Shown in pieces: positions 48,581-60,860 of a stretch of DNA of 64,000 nt. The notes below the pieces were generated by a model. The model was not told the DNA's origin, searched no databases, and saw only the letters and a program-made list of their open reading frames with translations. The stretch covers positions 22,175,453-22,239,452 of the forward strand of contig CALNVZ010002100.1 of NCBI GenBank assembly GCA_940671915.1. The letters run 5' to 3'. The stretch comes from Paracentrotus lividus. Lineage: Eukaryota > Echinodermata > Echinoidea > Camarodonta > Echinidae. The position numbers and the translations under genes are program-made. Each line of letters opens with the position of its first letter. Position 1 is the stretch's first letter.

Positions 48581-48919
48581 CTGTGTGGGTGCATGTGTGA
48601 AGATGTGCGGATGTGTGAAGGAGGATGGGTGTGTGTATATGTTTCTGTGTGACTAGAGGGTGTGTGGGTAAGTGTATACACATATTCTGTCAACATTTGA
48701 TTTTAATCTTCAACCAGCCACTTGGCGCAAGTGAGATGTTACCGTTTTCTGAAGATTGTCTGTTATTCAGTCATGCGTGCAAAGATCCAAATGAAAAGGG
48801 TACCAACCAATGCTAGGAGGATGACTTTACCACGAAATATCATGAAACCCATGATTGAATGTCCGTACTTTTCACAAGACACCTTCAAAATGATGGGACA
48901 TTTTTATTGACTCACTCTG
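47962..48919. mobile_element. Large hairpin Tc1/mariner-like MITE with CA/TG inner arms
   Basis: TIRs of about 215 bp flanked by TA on both sides: left CAGAGTGAGTCAATAAAAAT then GTCCCATCATTTTGAAG, right its complement ending TTGACTCACTCTG. Inside the TIRs the left arm becomes CA-rich (48214-48440) and the right arm TG-rich (48528-48680), so the inner parts are also roughly complementary around a ~90-base loop. The paired ends encode the same short peptide (PLGASE, DCLLFSHACKDPNE) on opposite strands, which shows the symmetry and does not indicate a gene. Confidence 0.85.
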
Positions 48920-49079
48920 TATATAGGGGTACATTGCCAGATCCAGGCATGGGCTCAGGGGATGCACCCCCTGTATTTTTGAAAAACCACTCATGCTTGA
49001 GCTACATGTATAAAAATCAGAAAATGTCGGCTACGCCCCCTCCCATTTTCAAATTCTGGATGCACCACTGTATGTAATC

Positions 49080-51990
49080 TCCATCTCTAGTCTGTCTCTC
49101 TTCTCATTTTTCACACAAATTTATTCAACCATTCCCCCAATTGAAATGATGATTATAAACTCCATTCTCAACTATAAAACATATAGAATACAAGGTCCTT
49201 CTGTGAGGTTTCAACAAATATTTAATATATTTTCTAGTCGGAAATCACAGAATATTATACTCACTGCTAAATGATATGGTAGATGAAACAGTTTTACAAA
49301 ACCTAAGTTATTTATGGCAAGGAGGGCATAAGTGTACATTCTGGTGCATAAACAAAACATAATTACTGCTTAGCAAATCTTGAGCTCTGTGGAATATAGA
49401 CAAAATTAGGAGAACTAACTACACTGATATTTATCATAAAGTATTTTTAAAATAAGAAATGGAAGAAGAAAATCAGCCTATGGAAATTAACATAGCAGTT
49501 GATTGAAAAGTTTGAAAACCACAAAAATTGCTCATTTGCACATAAAGATCATGTGGTAAGAATATTATGCAATGATGTACCCTTTATCACAAGTCAATCT
49601 CTCTTTCCTCATTATAGAGTTAATGTTTTTGATCAAAATAAATTGTATTTTGTTTTGTAATATAAAAATTTGATATAAGTTTTATCTGATTCAATGATAA
49701 ATGTTTATTGCAAGCAGCAGAACTCAAGATTAGCTTCAACAGTAAACATATTTAATTTCTATACTCTGAATGTGCAAAGTGCCTTACTCACCTAACCTTT
49801 TTGTTTCATGTTTTGACAACTAAGAAGTAATTGGATATTATACTAGGAAAAATGAGATAGATAATGAATATGTACACATAAAATATACATAAATACTGTT
49901 GAACTTACATAACAATCTCTGCACCCAAACCAATTTTTATGTCTGTATTAGAAAAATATCAAACTCATGGAGAAGAACGAAGCGGTATATCTTACAATTA
50001 ATTTGTAAATTAAGTACTGGGTGCAACACATTCCTTATTAGTACCTTTAACATTACATACTTAATGCTGTTTATTAATAATTTAATCATATAGATATTCC
50101 TAATTTTTCAAAACAATCATCAACATTTCATACAAACATGTAGGAATGTAGAATGTAGATTTGTTTATATACTTTGCATGTTTGTTTATACAGATACACA
50201 TATCAACATTCATGAGCTTTTCTCCAACTAAATTATATGGTATTAAATCTAGTAGAGTGACAACTGTAGTAGGATAGAGTTATAATACAGCTAAGAATTT
50301 ATACTCTAGAATGATTACAAGTTAGAGATACAGCTCGTTTGACATTTACAACAATTCACATTGAAAAAAATGGGAATGATTTATAGCTCTTTGACTTTGT
50401 GGATATTGTATACGGTGAATGAATAAAATATTATTCAAAACATATTCCTCACAGACACACATGTGGTCAGTTACGTAAGTAATGGAAGAAACATTTTCTC
50501 AGAACAATTTCAGAATCATCATCGAATCAACGTGGACAGTCATTGATTGGTATGTACTTCAAACAAACTACATGTACGCCATTTATCTTACTTTCATGAG
50601 AGATGCTTAACTCGCTGGACGAATGTACGGCAAAGACTGACACAATTAACTAACAAGGGATATCTCAGTTGGTACATCATAATTTTTTCTTTTTCTTTTC
50701 TGAGTGGAATATTTATCATATATGCTATAGGTGGTGTCATTAGCATTGTTCATCAATATAAACATCTAGCTAATAATCAACACCACTATATAATACTATG
50801 AAAATATTGTTACCTATATTTCTACATACTGCTTTGTTGTTAAGTGCTTCTCATTTTTCAAAAAAGTGTCTAAACAGCTGCTATATTTTGTATTCAATTA
50901 CCAAATAAACAACATTCAATAATAGTATATGATAATAATGTTGCATTTTTCCTTGTCATAATTCCATTAATAATATAATAGCTCAGGCGACACCCAACAG
51001 ATAAATATGAATAATCTCCTTTGTTAAGACTTTAAAAAGACCTAATGGTATTATTACGATAAATACAGAAACCTCAATTATTTGCTTCTTGTTGGTTCAG
51101 CTTTAATTTAGCCATTTAATTATTGATCAGTTATGTTGTCATACACCATATTTTCCAACTCTTTCCTACACATATGTACATGTACATCATCATATTTAAA
51201 TGTCTAATATAAACAAAATAATATTGATACATAACTATGGGATATTCATCTAGAATAGACATATATAAAGTTTTACAAAACAAGTGAACAACTCTAGAAA
51301 ACTATCATGGTTCCTCTTCTTCTACATACCTAAAATGAAAACAGTGACTTTTCCACTTAACCGAATTGCACTTTTTAAGTCTTTAATTGATAATAAAATT
51401 TAAAGACATTTTTCTCACCAGAAATGTTCTATCAATAGTACATTACATAATTAGATCCACTTTAGACAATAGGTCAACCAACATTAGGGTCATGAAATCA
51501 GGATTGTTGAAGATTAAAGGAAATGCAGCTTTTCTAGTAAGAAGTGATTTTTTAATACTGAAAGAAAAACAAAACTGTTAATGTATTATATGTACATAAC
51601 CGTCATAAGTTTTTAAAATAGCTGTTATATGCTGTTGCATTTACTTTCCACCTGTATTCAAGCTTTAACTAAAGGGTGATAGTTCTATTTACTTGTACAC
51701 CTGGAACAATGTCCCCTGAATCAAAAGACGTACATTTATGATAAAATCAAGAGAAATATTGATACACATCATAGCAAAGTGATGGGAATAATGCACAGAT
51801 ATTCTATCCTCCTGTTTAAAATTACTGCTTGACGTTCAGCTGCTCTGTTAGGGCATGGACATGATGCAGATGAGACTAGTCCCAAAGAAAATCAAACATG
51901 AAAAATAATTGATCATTATTATGATTAAAATTGTCTTAAAATCAAATTGACATTTTGAATGTACAAATGATAGCACAACAAATTACGGTG
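49080..51990. other. Gene-free AT-rich spacer
   Basis: No exon, RNA or repeat structure recognised. Very AT-rich, with only short spurious frames. It may include intergenic sequence or a long 3' UTR of AP-3 sigma, which I cannot decide. Confidence 0.4.
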
Positions 51991-52002
51991 TGACCTCCTA
52001 TA

Positions 52003-52512
52003 CAGTGCATCCCAGAAAAAGGAAACCAACTTTGAGAGCCTCATATTAAAAAAAATATAGTTAGTTAACCTTAATTCTTTGTTTATGTTGAAGAGTATAT
52101 CGTATCCAGTCATACCAAACTTATCTGTGTACAATAGATGACTGAACACTTAGGCTTGAAAAAAAACCATAGTCAAAATCATGTTGTACCAAGTTTTGGT
52201 AAAAACAACCCATGTATTTTATAGTGCAAAAAAACCTTAATACTTGTGAATGACTCAGCAAGGCTTACCTCAAACATTAAATGAATGTTGAGGAAGCCAC
52301 AGGTTGGCTTTTCTCAAACTTGATACAAGGTGATTTTACACAGGTTTTTGAACCCCATGTGCTCAGTTATCCAAAGCAGCATCGGTGTCAATTTGGTATT
52401 AATGGGAAAAATATGAGCTACTCTTTAGTATGAAAAAAAATGAAGGTTACAGATATGTAAACTTTAAGTAAGAAGTGCTCAAATTTGGGTTCACTTTATT
52501 CTGAGACGAACT
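52003..52512. mobile_element. Candidate MITE with CAGTGCATCCCAGAAAAAGG end
   Basis: Left end after TA: CAGTGCATCCCAGAAAAAGG. The complement of the right end reads TAGTTCGTCTCAGAATAAAG, matching at most positions over about 25 bases. The internal sequence does not pair. It resembles the ends at 16971 and 47962 (CAG, TC, A-rich run). Confidence 0.45.
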
Positions 52513-53858
52513 ATACATCATGTTCAAGACACTGTAAGTGAAAAGAAGGTACCAAGAATATACACTCTACAATGTGTGTATATAAAGTGTACACAATCAC
52601 ATGTACATTTATACATGTATATATATATATATAATTTTTTTTTTACCAATGATTTATAAACAGGGAGTTACAATCTACAACATCTACAATGGACTTCTTC
52701 TTTGGAAAATAGAAGTTAATATATAATTACACTGTCGATAAAAGGAGTTGAAAAATGTGATCATGATCCAGGTCTTTGCTCGATCAAAATGCTCTTTAGT
52801 AAAATATTTAGAAAATCCATTTTTTAACAGAGCTAATAGCTTATGAAATTAACTATCATATCATTCAACAAAGAAAGCAATATACTGATATCGTATGATT
52901 TTTGTTTCATCTCCTAAATTTGGATCAAGCTTTTAATCAAAGACAAAACCTATCTATACTTGGAACAAAAATGAAAAATACAGAACGGAACAAAAAATAT
53001 TTTTAAAACATTTACAAATCATAATAACTGCCAACTTAATGTTTTGAGGTAGGTTTATTACCTTGTAATATTAATTCTTAATTTTCATTATTTTTTCCTT
53101 TCTACCAAGTACCTTTTGTACGAATTCGCTTTTTTTTTTCTTTACCAATTTTCACAGCATTTTTTTGTTTGTTGTTGCTTAAGTGGCCATCAAGAAAAAG
53201 CTAAATGTCACAAATAATGCCAAGCATCACACATGCTCACCCAGTGCACCACACAATGAAATAAATTACGCTACAGAGAGGAGCACTTTTGCAAAGAGAC
53301 TTAGTATATTGAATTTTTATGATAAAATAATGCTTAACTTTACATCTTAGAAATTCAGCAATCCTGCAAAATCAACAAAGTGATTTCTTATCAATACAGG
53401 TAACATGTACCTATGGAATGTATGTAAATCATTACATAAGAGCTGTATAGAAATGAGAATACATATAGCGAATCGGGTATTTTTTTATGGATGTATTAGA
53501 AAGTTCGCCCCAAAAAAGAATAATAAGTTTACGTACATTTCTATTACCAGTTTCCCACACATCATCTTTTCATCTGAACATATCTTAGACTGAAATCAGG
53601 CTTTGCATTCAACTCAGTAAAATGACATTGCTACTCTGCCCTACATTGGCAAAGGAAACAACTGACAAAAGTGACATTTCCTTAAATGAGCAAAATGCCT
53701 ACATCATTTACACTGATGTCAATGTAATCTCCTAATGTCTTACCTTAAATATTTCAAAGTGGATAGAATTTGAAATTTGGACTGCAAAAAGATGGCACCA
53801 CATAAAATATCAAAACATTATAAAAAAAATAATAAAAAATAAAACAATAAATTAAACA

Positions 53859-53863
<5 letters not shown>

Positions 53864-53917
<54 letters not shown>
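53864..53917. repeat. 54-base poly(A) tract
   Basis: An uninterrupted A run preceded by A-rich sequence with T and C interruptions. It may be a retroposon tail or a slippage tract; no retroposon body is recognised next to it. Confidence 0.8.
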
Positions 53918-53920
<3 letters not shown>

Positions 53921-54231
53921 AAAATTTGGTTAGTATGTCAGTTGCTTCCTTTGCCAAAGTAGGGCAGAACTGTCTGAATGTATTTGAAATGAAACTCTGA
54001 AATTGTATATGGGTAGAATAAATGCCTTCAAAGAATTTCACATTACGCATGTATGGGAATTGTAAGTCGCTGAATATTGTTTGTTTTGAATATCACTGAT
54101 TTCTAGAGTAGTTCATTTTGCAAATCCATACCTGTGCAAAATAAAAAATAAAAAACATTTCCCCCCTAAGAGTGTAAAATTTATGAGGACAAAATATCCT
54201 CCTGGCAGTAGGGTTGCATTATTTTACATTT

Positions 54232-54237
54232 TTTATT
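54232..54237 (-). promoter_or_regulatory. Candidate AP-3 sigma poly(A) signal
   Basis: First minus-strand AATAAA past the AP-3 sigma stop codon (54417-54419), giving a ~180-base 3' UTR. Supported by position only. Confidence 0.3.
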
Positions 54238-54416
54238 GGTACCATTGTGCTGGTGAAAAGCAAACTTTCATGATTTTTTACTCAATAAAATCATCCTTTT
54301 TGTTGGACTGATTTTCCTTCCACTTTTTTAATTGTAGTTTACTAACTACGTATAACACACCTGGATCATGATCACTGTATAAATACTATTATTATCTTGT
54401 TGGATGAGGGTTGACA

Positions 54417-57400
54417 TCACTTGAATGAAGGAAGATTGGGCAAGCTGATGTTGGGCGTTGGAATGTTTGGCAGGTTCATGTTTTTAACAGCTGCTGCTGC
54501 TCTTGCTGGGGCTGCTGATAGACCAGCCTGAATGCGGAATGAAGAAGAGAGAAGGAGAGAGTTGCATAGTCAATGTTCTTGCTCTTTTAAAATATTATGT
54601 AATTCTCAATGGATGAAATGACATTGTTCCTTTATTTCTTGAATAGCACATTGTGCTATTATGCACTTATCTGAAAGTGTTTCAGATATTATTTAGGCTG
54701 CAGTGTTGATAAGATAGGGCAATCAAGAAATTTATCTCACCTTAGTAGAGCACAGCAATAGAAAATATTTTTCGGGAAAAGGACACCAAAAGTAGAATTA
54801 TGGAATGGAACGACTTTATATGAGATCTTTATCATTTGATATAGTGGGGATGGGATAAATAGAACATGAACAGGATATAAGTGACAATACAAGTATAAAT
54901 GCCAATCATTTCATAACATAATAATGTACATCATCATATGTGCCAGCATGTGTTTGCAACTTTGTCTTTTTCAGAATATTTGTTTATGAAAGATATTCAC
55001 TATGTTGTTTTCATTCACCTTTTCATCTTAAGAGTTAACAATGGAAACAAAAGAAGCATGAACTTCAATAATTACCTCTTGTTTTTCAAGCTTATTTTGT
55101 TCCTCTATCCTTGTGAGTATTTCTGTCATGTTTGTCTCTAGAACCATACCTCCCATTACTAGCTCTGCTAAGATATGATGTACCTGTGAAGATAAACATT
55201 ATAATATATTTTATTTTTCCTATGCATTGACTGATGTGGCAGTCATGCAAAAATACATTGCATGCAGTAAATAGTATGTAAATAATAGACTGGTTCACTA
55301 AGTTATCATAATTTATGGATATTTTTCCTCATGACATAGTAACAAAATATTCAAACAACCTGTTTTTAAAGAATAGACTATAATATTTGGAATCAAGTGT
55401 ACATACATTATTTGATGCTATGTCGGACAAGTCTTGGGCAAGTCTTAGGCAAGCTTTCAAGTTGTCAAGAACAACCTTTGCTTAAAAGTATGCATGAAAT
55501 CAGTGAACAGGTCTATTAGAGTTTTTTTTATTATCAAGTAATAGTAAACAACATTTTCCTGTGTATGACACAGTGATTTAAGATCCCTGTGCTTATACAA
55601 ATATTGCCACTAGGAGATATGTAGATCAACCAACCTACAATCTGCTAATCAATGAACTGGCTCGGTATATTAACAGATTTTTTATTTATCTATTCATTTA
55701 TTTTTTATTTTTTTTACCAGGAGGGTACAATGGAAATCCTAAAATGGTAAGTATAATACTAGTTTTTACATATTCAAAATTAGGTATCATTAAGAATCAA
55801 AAACAAATTTTCACTGTAAAAAAAGAGAAGACAATTCACAATTTCTCAAGATAACTGAGTCTAAATATGAAATAAAGCTAACTTATTTCTTGACTGCAGG
55901 TTACCCTAAAAAGGAATAACAAAATCAGTGAAACGGTTGTGCAAAATTGAATGAATGAAAGCAGTAATTAACAATTAAAACATAGGGCCTCCATTTTGTT
56001 TGACTATGTAACGGGTCTAGGAAACTTAAAACGTGAGTTCAGATTACATTTTTTTAACAAGTACATGTTCATATATAGATGTTGCCATTTCTTTTTAACA
56101 TATCTTAAAGATGAACATGTACAGGTGCTACATCTTACATACAAATATATTTTAGAAATCTAATTAATCAAAGTCTTACCTTGTCAACATGAAATATTAA
56201 ATCCAGCTCACAAACATATTCAATAGCACTTGTCTAATGTCTCTAACAAATACCTTTAGAAAGAAAACAAAAAGGAAAATATTTAAAAGATATAAGAGGG
56301 ACAGCAACATCACATACATGATAAATTTGTTACCTTTCCAAATTAATACAACCCATTACCATATGGTGAAAATCTACAGTACTACAAAATATAAATTCAA
56401 ATTTAACTTCAGACACAGGATTGTTCAGGCTTTATTTTGATAATAGTGGATATTTGAAATCGCACAGGTCAGATGTACAAAACATTGATTAATTTATAGA
56501 ATTGCCCAGATACATCTAATAAACATGAAGTGAAAATAAAACAACACACACACACACAACAAATCTCCAGGGCTAGAAAGACCGCTTCGGAGTTGTGATT
56601 TGAAGAGTTCAAGAAAAAATAAGTCACATATTTTAGGGGGAGTTTAATTTCAAAGTTTTGGGTCCACAACTAAAAACGATTGATTGCCCACTTGGTGTCT
56701 TATCCTAAGTGCATAAACTAATAGTATTTCTGCTGACGAGCACAGATTCTTTGTGGACTGGTATGGTATATCGACTTGTGCAAGTTATGTGGGGGAAGGA
56801 GAGTAAAGAAGTGTGTAAATTTAACAAAATCTCTCAAATTGTCTTGTCTATTGGAAGCCAATGAAGAGCATGGATACTCACTTGTATTAAATCTAAGATG
56901 CCAAGTTCACTTCTGATGAGTCCACACAGAAAACAAGTATAAAGTAGCAGTAATGTCGTAGACTAGTTTGAAATCTTCATTGCCAACAATCCTGAACCAG
57001 CAGAAAGAGAGAGTTTGGAAGAAAGAATAAGAAATATTCCAACTTACAATTTAATTATATATTAAAACAGGATTCAATTACTATTACAACCCCCAATATA
57101 AAAGCTAATTGATAATTGATAATGATAATGATAATTAATTTATCTGTTAACACACATGCATGTAACGTTACACATGTATACTTATAGTTGGTCACTCAAA
57201 AATGTTCAGTATGTGCAAGTTGCACATTGTAGTGGGTCACTTTTCCATGTTCCACAAGGGTCATAGATATATCCTTGGAGAATCATACTTTTTTGGTGTC
57301 AGTCAGCACAACCAGGATTAAGCAATGTCAATTAAGATCAATGGCACTCATAGGTACGAGGTGGACCTATGGCAAAGTTTTACAGAATGAAAAAAAAAAA

Positions 57401-60400
57401 AAAATCACGGAATTCAGAATAGCCTACAGTGCATAATCATAAAACATCATGAAAGAAAAGAAAATGAAATTCCTAAAGCTAAACTTTTTAAAATTTACAT
57501 CATAACAGATAAACTTGAAAGTTTAAAATTTTCATTTGTACCCAGCCACTGCAAAGTAACGACATGGCCAAAATCATGGCATCCATCAGGTCATGAAATT
57601 ATTGATTATTCACAATGAGGATTGCTTTGCTTTTAACAGCAGCTTTTGTTACAGGCTTTAAATTTTAAATGATATATTTTCAAACTCACATTCCTCCTTC
57701 CAAAAAATTGCACACATTATCATCACGTTTGGAAACCAGAATGGAACGTTTCTCTGACAATCTGCTGCTGTTCATCTTCATTCTGAAAATTGGAAAGAAG
57801 GAAGGAGGCAAGTTAGTGTACCCATGACTGCAAACAAAGAATAACGAAACCAATAAGGCAATATCAAATTTAAATCCGATGGTTCACTTGGATTGAAGGA
57901 ATATATTCATGCAATTAATGAGCAGGTAGTTGAAGCTCCCACTATGAAGCCTTAAAAATCAGGCTCGATCAACCGCTGGAAGGAGCTGCACTAGTTTCCT
58001 AATTCATGATGCAACCTCTTCCCATTTTGTCTCCTTGAAACTTATAATTAAAAACCATATACACTCCTATGAGATGAGCTCTACAAATTGCAGAGAGCTG
58101 TGTAGTTAATTTTCCACAAAATTCATCAGAAAGAAACTTTGGGAAAAACAAACAAACAGAGTGAAAAAGACCGTTGGGCCTTAAGGACCAGAAATAAACT
58201 CTTTCAGATGTAGTAGGGCCCCCACGTAGAATTTTTACTCCATAATTAAATTATTTATGCACGACGCTCGAATGATCACGTTAGCAATAATATAAAAACA
58301 CTACCATTGTGCCTTCCAATGAACATAGTCACGATAAAATTTGATTCGTCATTTATTTTTTTTGGGAGTCCTCATTCTTTATACGTTTTCAACTGTCGGG
58401 CGAAGTCCGACAGTGGATTCGTTGAAGTTCTTATTTATATTTCTCTTCTTTATTCTAAAAAGTATTGAAAGAGTGGTTTTGCGAAAAAACGTTTGTGAAG
58501 TCGAGTCTTGCAGTTTTTCTTGCGAAAATGGTCACACTTGTTATGATTGACAGCGCGCACGACAAAAAGCGGTCTTTATCGGGACAGCTGAATCGCGTTG
58601 TTCAGTAAACGGTCAACGCACTTCAGTCATCGCAACCAGGAGGCGGAGTTCCACGCGATAGCTAATAAGAGTTGCCCAACAATCAAAATGCATTGTTCTC
58701 TAGCTCTGTAAGAACGAACTTGTAGGTATTTCTTAGTGCCCCTAGATGGAATAACTTGCCTGTTATTAGTAATCTTTTACCGTTAAAATATGATCACCGT
58801 CTTTGAGACTGTACACGGCAATTAGACAGCTCTCTCCCATCTTCAGAGGAGTAAATACGACTCGAAGACGGAGCAGCCCTCTTTAGTTCAACTCACGCTC
58901 AATTTTTGTCAAATTTGACAGAACTTCACTTCACTCTTCAGAAGTCATTACATATTGACATTTGACATTGTGTAAATGAGTCATAGTTAATCTTTAATGA
59001 GATTTTCATTTAGCATACCAGGGATAACAATAAATGTAATCATTGCAGGAATAAAATCACATTACCTTCTTTTTTTTTTTCCAAGTCAAATACTTCTGTC
59101 GAGTCGCAGGGCACACGGAAAAAAGTCTACCATCCGCTTTTACAGAAATAGAGAACAATGGTTTTGATTGTTGGGCGGTCTGATTGGCTAATCGTGCAAT
59201 TGGCGCACCATACTCATGTTTATTCAACACACATATGTGCATTGACGAAGACGGAAACAAATAACTGGGGGCGTAGCTTATCACAAACACTCGGGCCTTG
59301 GCGTCACGTCTCGGAGCTCTCGGAGAAATGTTTACAAATTTCCCGAAAGCTCCGAAACTCGGTGGCGGTGGGCGTCGACGCTCGTGTAACACGGGTAACG
59401 CGTCAACAATGATTTAGGAAAGAATTCAGGGAGCTACTCGGATCGGGCTTGTTCAGACATTGTTTGGAGAATCGTTTATAGTGCACTGGTTGGCGTGCGT
59501 AGTGAATGAATTATTCTAGTTTACTGAACCTATAACGAAGGGGGAAACTTTTGTACTGCACTCCAAACATCTTGGCTCAGCATGCTAGCTGCGCAAGCGC
59601 TAGTCAATACATATGAAGGGGGTTCACAAAGCTACGCCACTTAGTTTTTGACGATTAAGAAGTCATAGAATTTAATAATTCAATATTACTATTTTTATAC
59701 CATCTTTTGCTACATTGTGAGGATTATCTTGGTGGCAAAAAACATGGAATAAAACTAACAGCAATTACGAAAATCGCGGGCGAGATCGAAACCCTCTCCT
59801 CCGTTGCCGTCCAAAAAGAACGGTTCATAAGTCTACCGCACTCACTTTGAAGTTTGATTTAACACTTTTATTTATGTGTTTTCTTCAAATTTTCATGATT
59901 ATTATGAATATAGTTTACCACACAATTCAATAATTTTTACCTCTTTAGCACCTTGCTTCTATGTTTAGCCGTAAAAGGTGGAATTTTTTGTACTTTGAAA
60001 TGAAACACTATTTTGCTATGACGGCGCCTGTATTATGCGAGTGCATATTTTGGCCCCATCACTTCAGTCGGCAGTATTTTGCAGTGCGTAGCTTTATGAA
60101 CGCGCGTAAGCTTTATGACCCCGACCATACAGTGGCAAAACTTAACGCATGCGCATAACTCGTCACAACGAGCGCCATAACAGTGAGATGCGCATGCGCA
60201 CATTACTTACGCATGCGCATTGATGTGCGCCGCAACCATCCACCAACGCACCTGATAGTCCCGCGAAGTAACCGAATACTGCAGAAAGCGATTCGGCACT
60301 TCGTGCTCCAGCTGTCAATCATTACCAAAACGGAGACCATTTGCAAAGAAAAACTGCAAGACGCGACTTCAAAACGGTTGGGCGTAGACCAACTCTTTCA

Positions 60401-60860
60401 AATATTTTTTAGAATAAAGAGAGAAATATAAAAAGGAACTTCAACGAATCCACTGTCGGAACGTACGCCCATATATTTCAAACGCATAAAGAATGAGGAC
60501 TTACCAAAAAATAATGACAAATCTAAATTTATCGTACTATTGTTCATTGGAAGCACAATGGTAAGTTGTATTTCCATACTAATTCGTGATCATTCGAGCG
60601 TCATGCATAAATACTAAATTAGAGGGAACTTTTCTCCGTGGGGCAGGGACCACTCTTCAAAAGAACACACAACACAGTATTCAAAGCAATGGGACTGTAC
60701 AAATTCATCCCATAGAAATACACGGCTATATAACTTCAAACAGAAGTTAATTACTAAATCTGATAAAAATTTATGCGCCTAAATACTTACGTAATGAAGT
60801 GAGAATTTAGCAACGCCTTGGCTTTCCATGGTTATTGAAGACTAAAATTGCTTTTATCAT
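54417..60860 (-). CDS. AP3S1: AP-3 adaptor complex sigma subunit, 6 exons, with six frame-breaking indels
   Basis: Sigma-3 is the small subunit of the AP-3 coat adaptor that sorts cargo from endosomes to lysosome-related organelles. Exons: 60791-60860 (MIKAILVFNNHGKPR), 57690-57782, 56882-56991, 56180-56253, 55077 or 55076-55183 (VHHILAELVMGGMVLETNM), 54417-54527 (VKNMNLPNIP to NLPSFK, stop). All donors and acceptors are intact and phases fit a 187-residue protein (human AP3S1 is 193). The observed exons carry single-base changes of length: +1 in exon 1 after GKPR, +1 in exon 2 after RETFH, -1 after KLVY and -1 after DSSE in exon 3, and +1 after VFV and +1 after DKCY in exon 4. Exons 5-6 are clean. 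Residues outside the indels are strongly conserved. Either the sequence has local errors or this is a very young pseudogene. Invertebrates usually have one AP3S gene, so the symbol does not imply the AP3S1 paralogue. Confidence 0.9.
58215..60655. mobile_element. 2.4-kb inverted-repeat element in AP-3 sigma intron 1
   Basis: Arms of about 420 bp (58215-58640 and 60215-60655) pair along their length, for example ACGCTCGAATGATCACG near 58264 with CGTGATCATTCGAGCG near 60586, AGTCCTCATTCTTTAT with ATAAAGAATGAGGACT, and GACAGTGGATTCGTTGAAGT with ACTTCAACGAATCCACTGTC. The 1.5-kb centre is CpG-richer than its surroundings and has no recognised protein. It fits a foldback DNA transposon or an inverted segmental duplication. 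Confidence 0.8.
60146..60219. promoter_or_regulatory. Cluster of three NRF-1-like palindromes
   Basis: CGCATGCGCA occurs exactly at 60146-60155, 60191-60200 and 60210-60219. It matches the core of the NRF-1 consensus (GCGCATGCGC). The cluster lies in AP-3 sigma intron 1 at the inner edge of the inverted-repeat element, 0.64 kb downstream of the start codon. It may be part of a promoter, possibly bidirectional or transposon-derived; no transcript evidence is available. Confidence 0.55.

Noticed and set aside
48168..48696. His/Thr-rich frames around 48.2-48.7 kb
   Set aside because: Translations of the CA and TG arms of the hairpin element.
59057..59392. 111-residue minus-strand frame in AP-3 sigma intron 1
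   Set aside because: Pro-rich start and poly-Lys end from a T run; no recognisable domain, and it lies in the centre of an inverted-repeat element.
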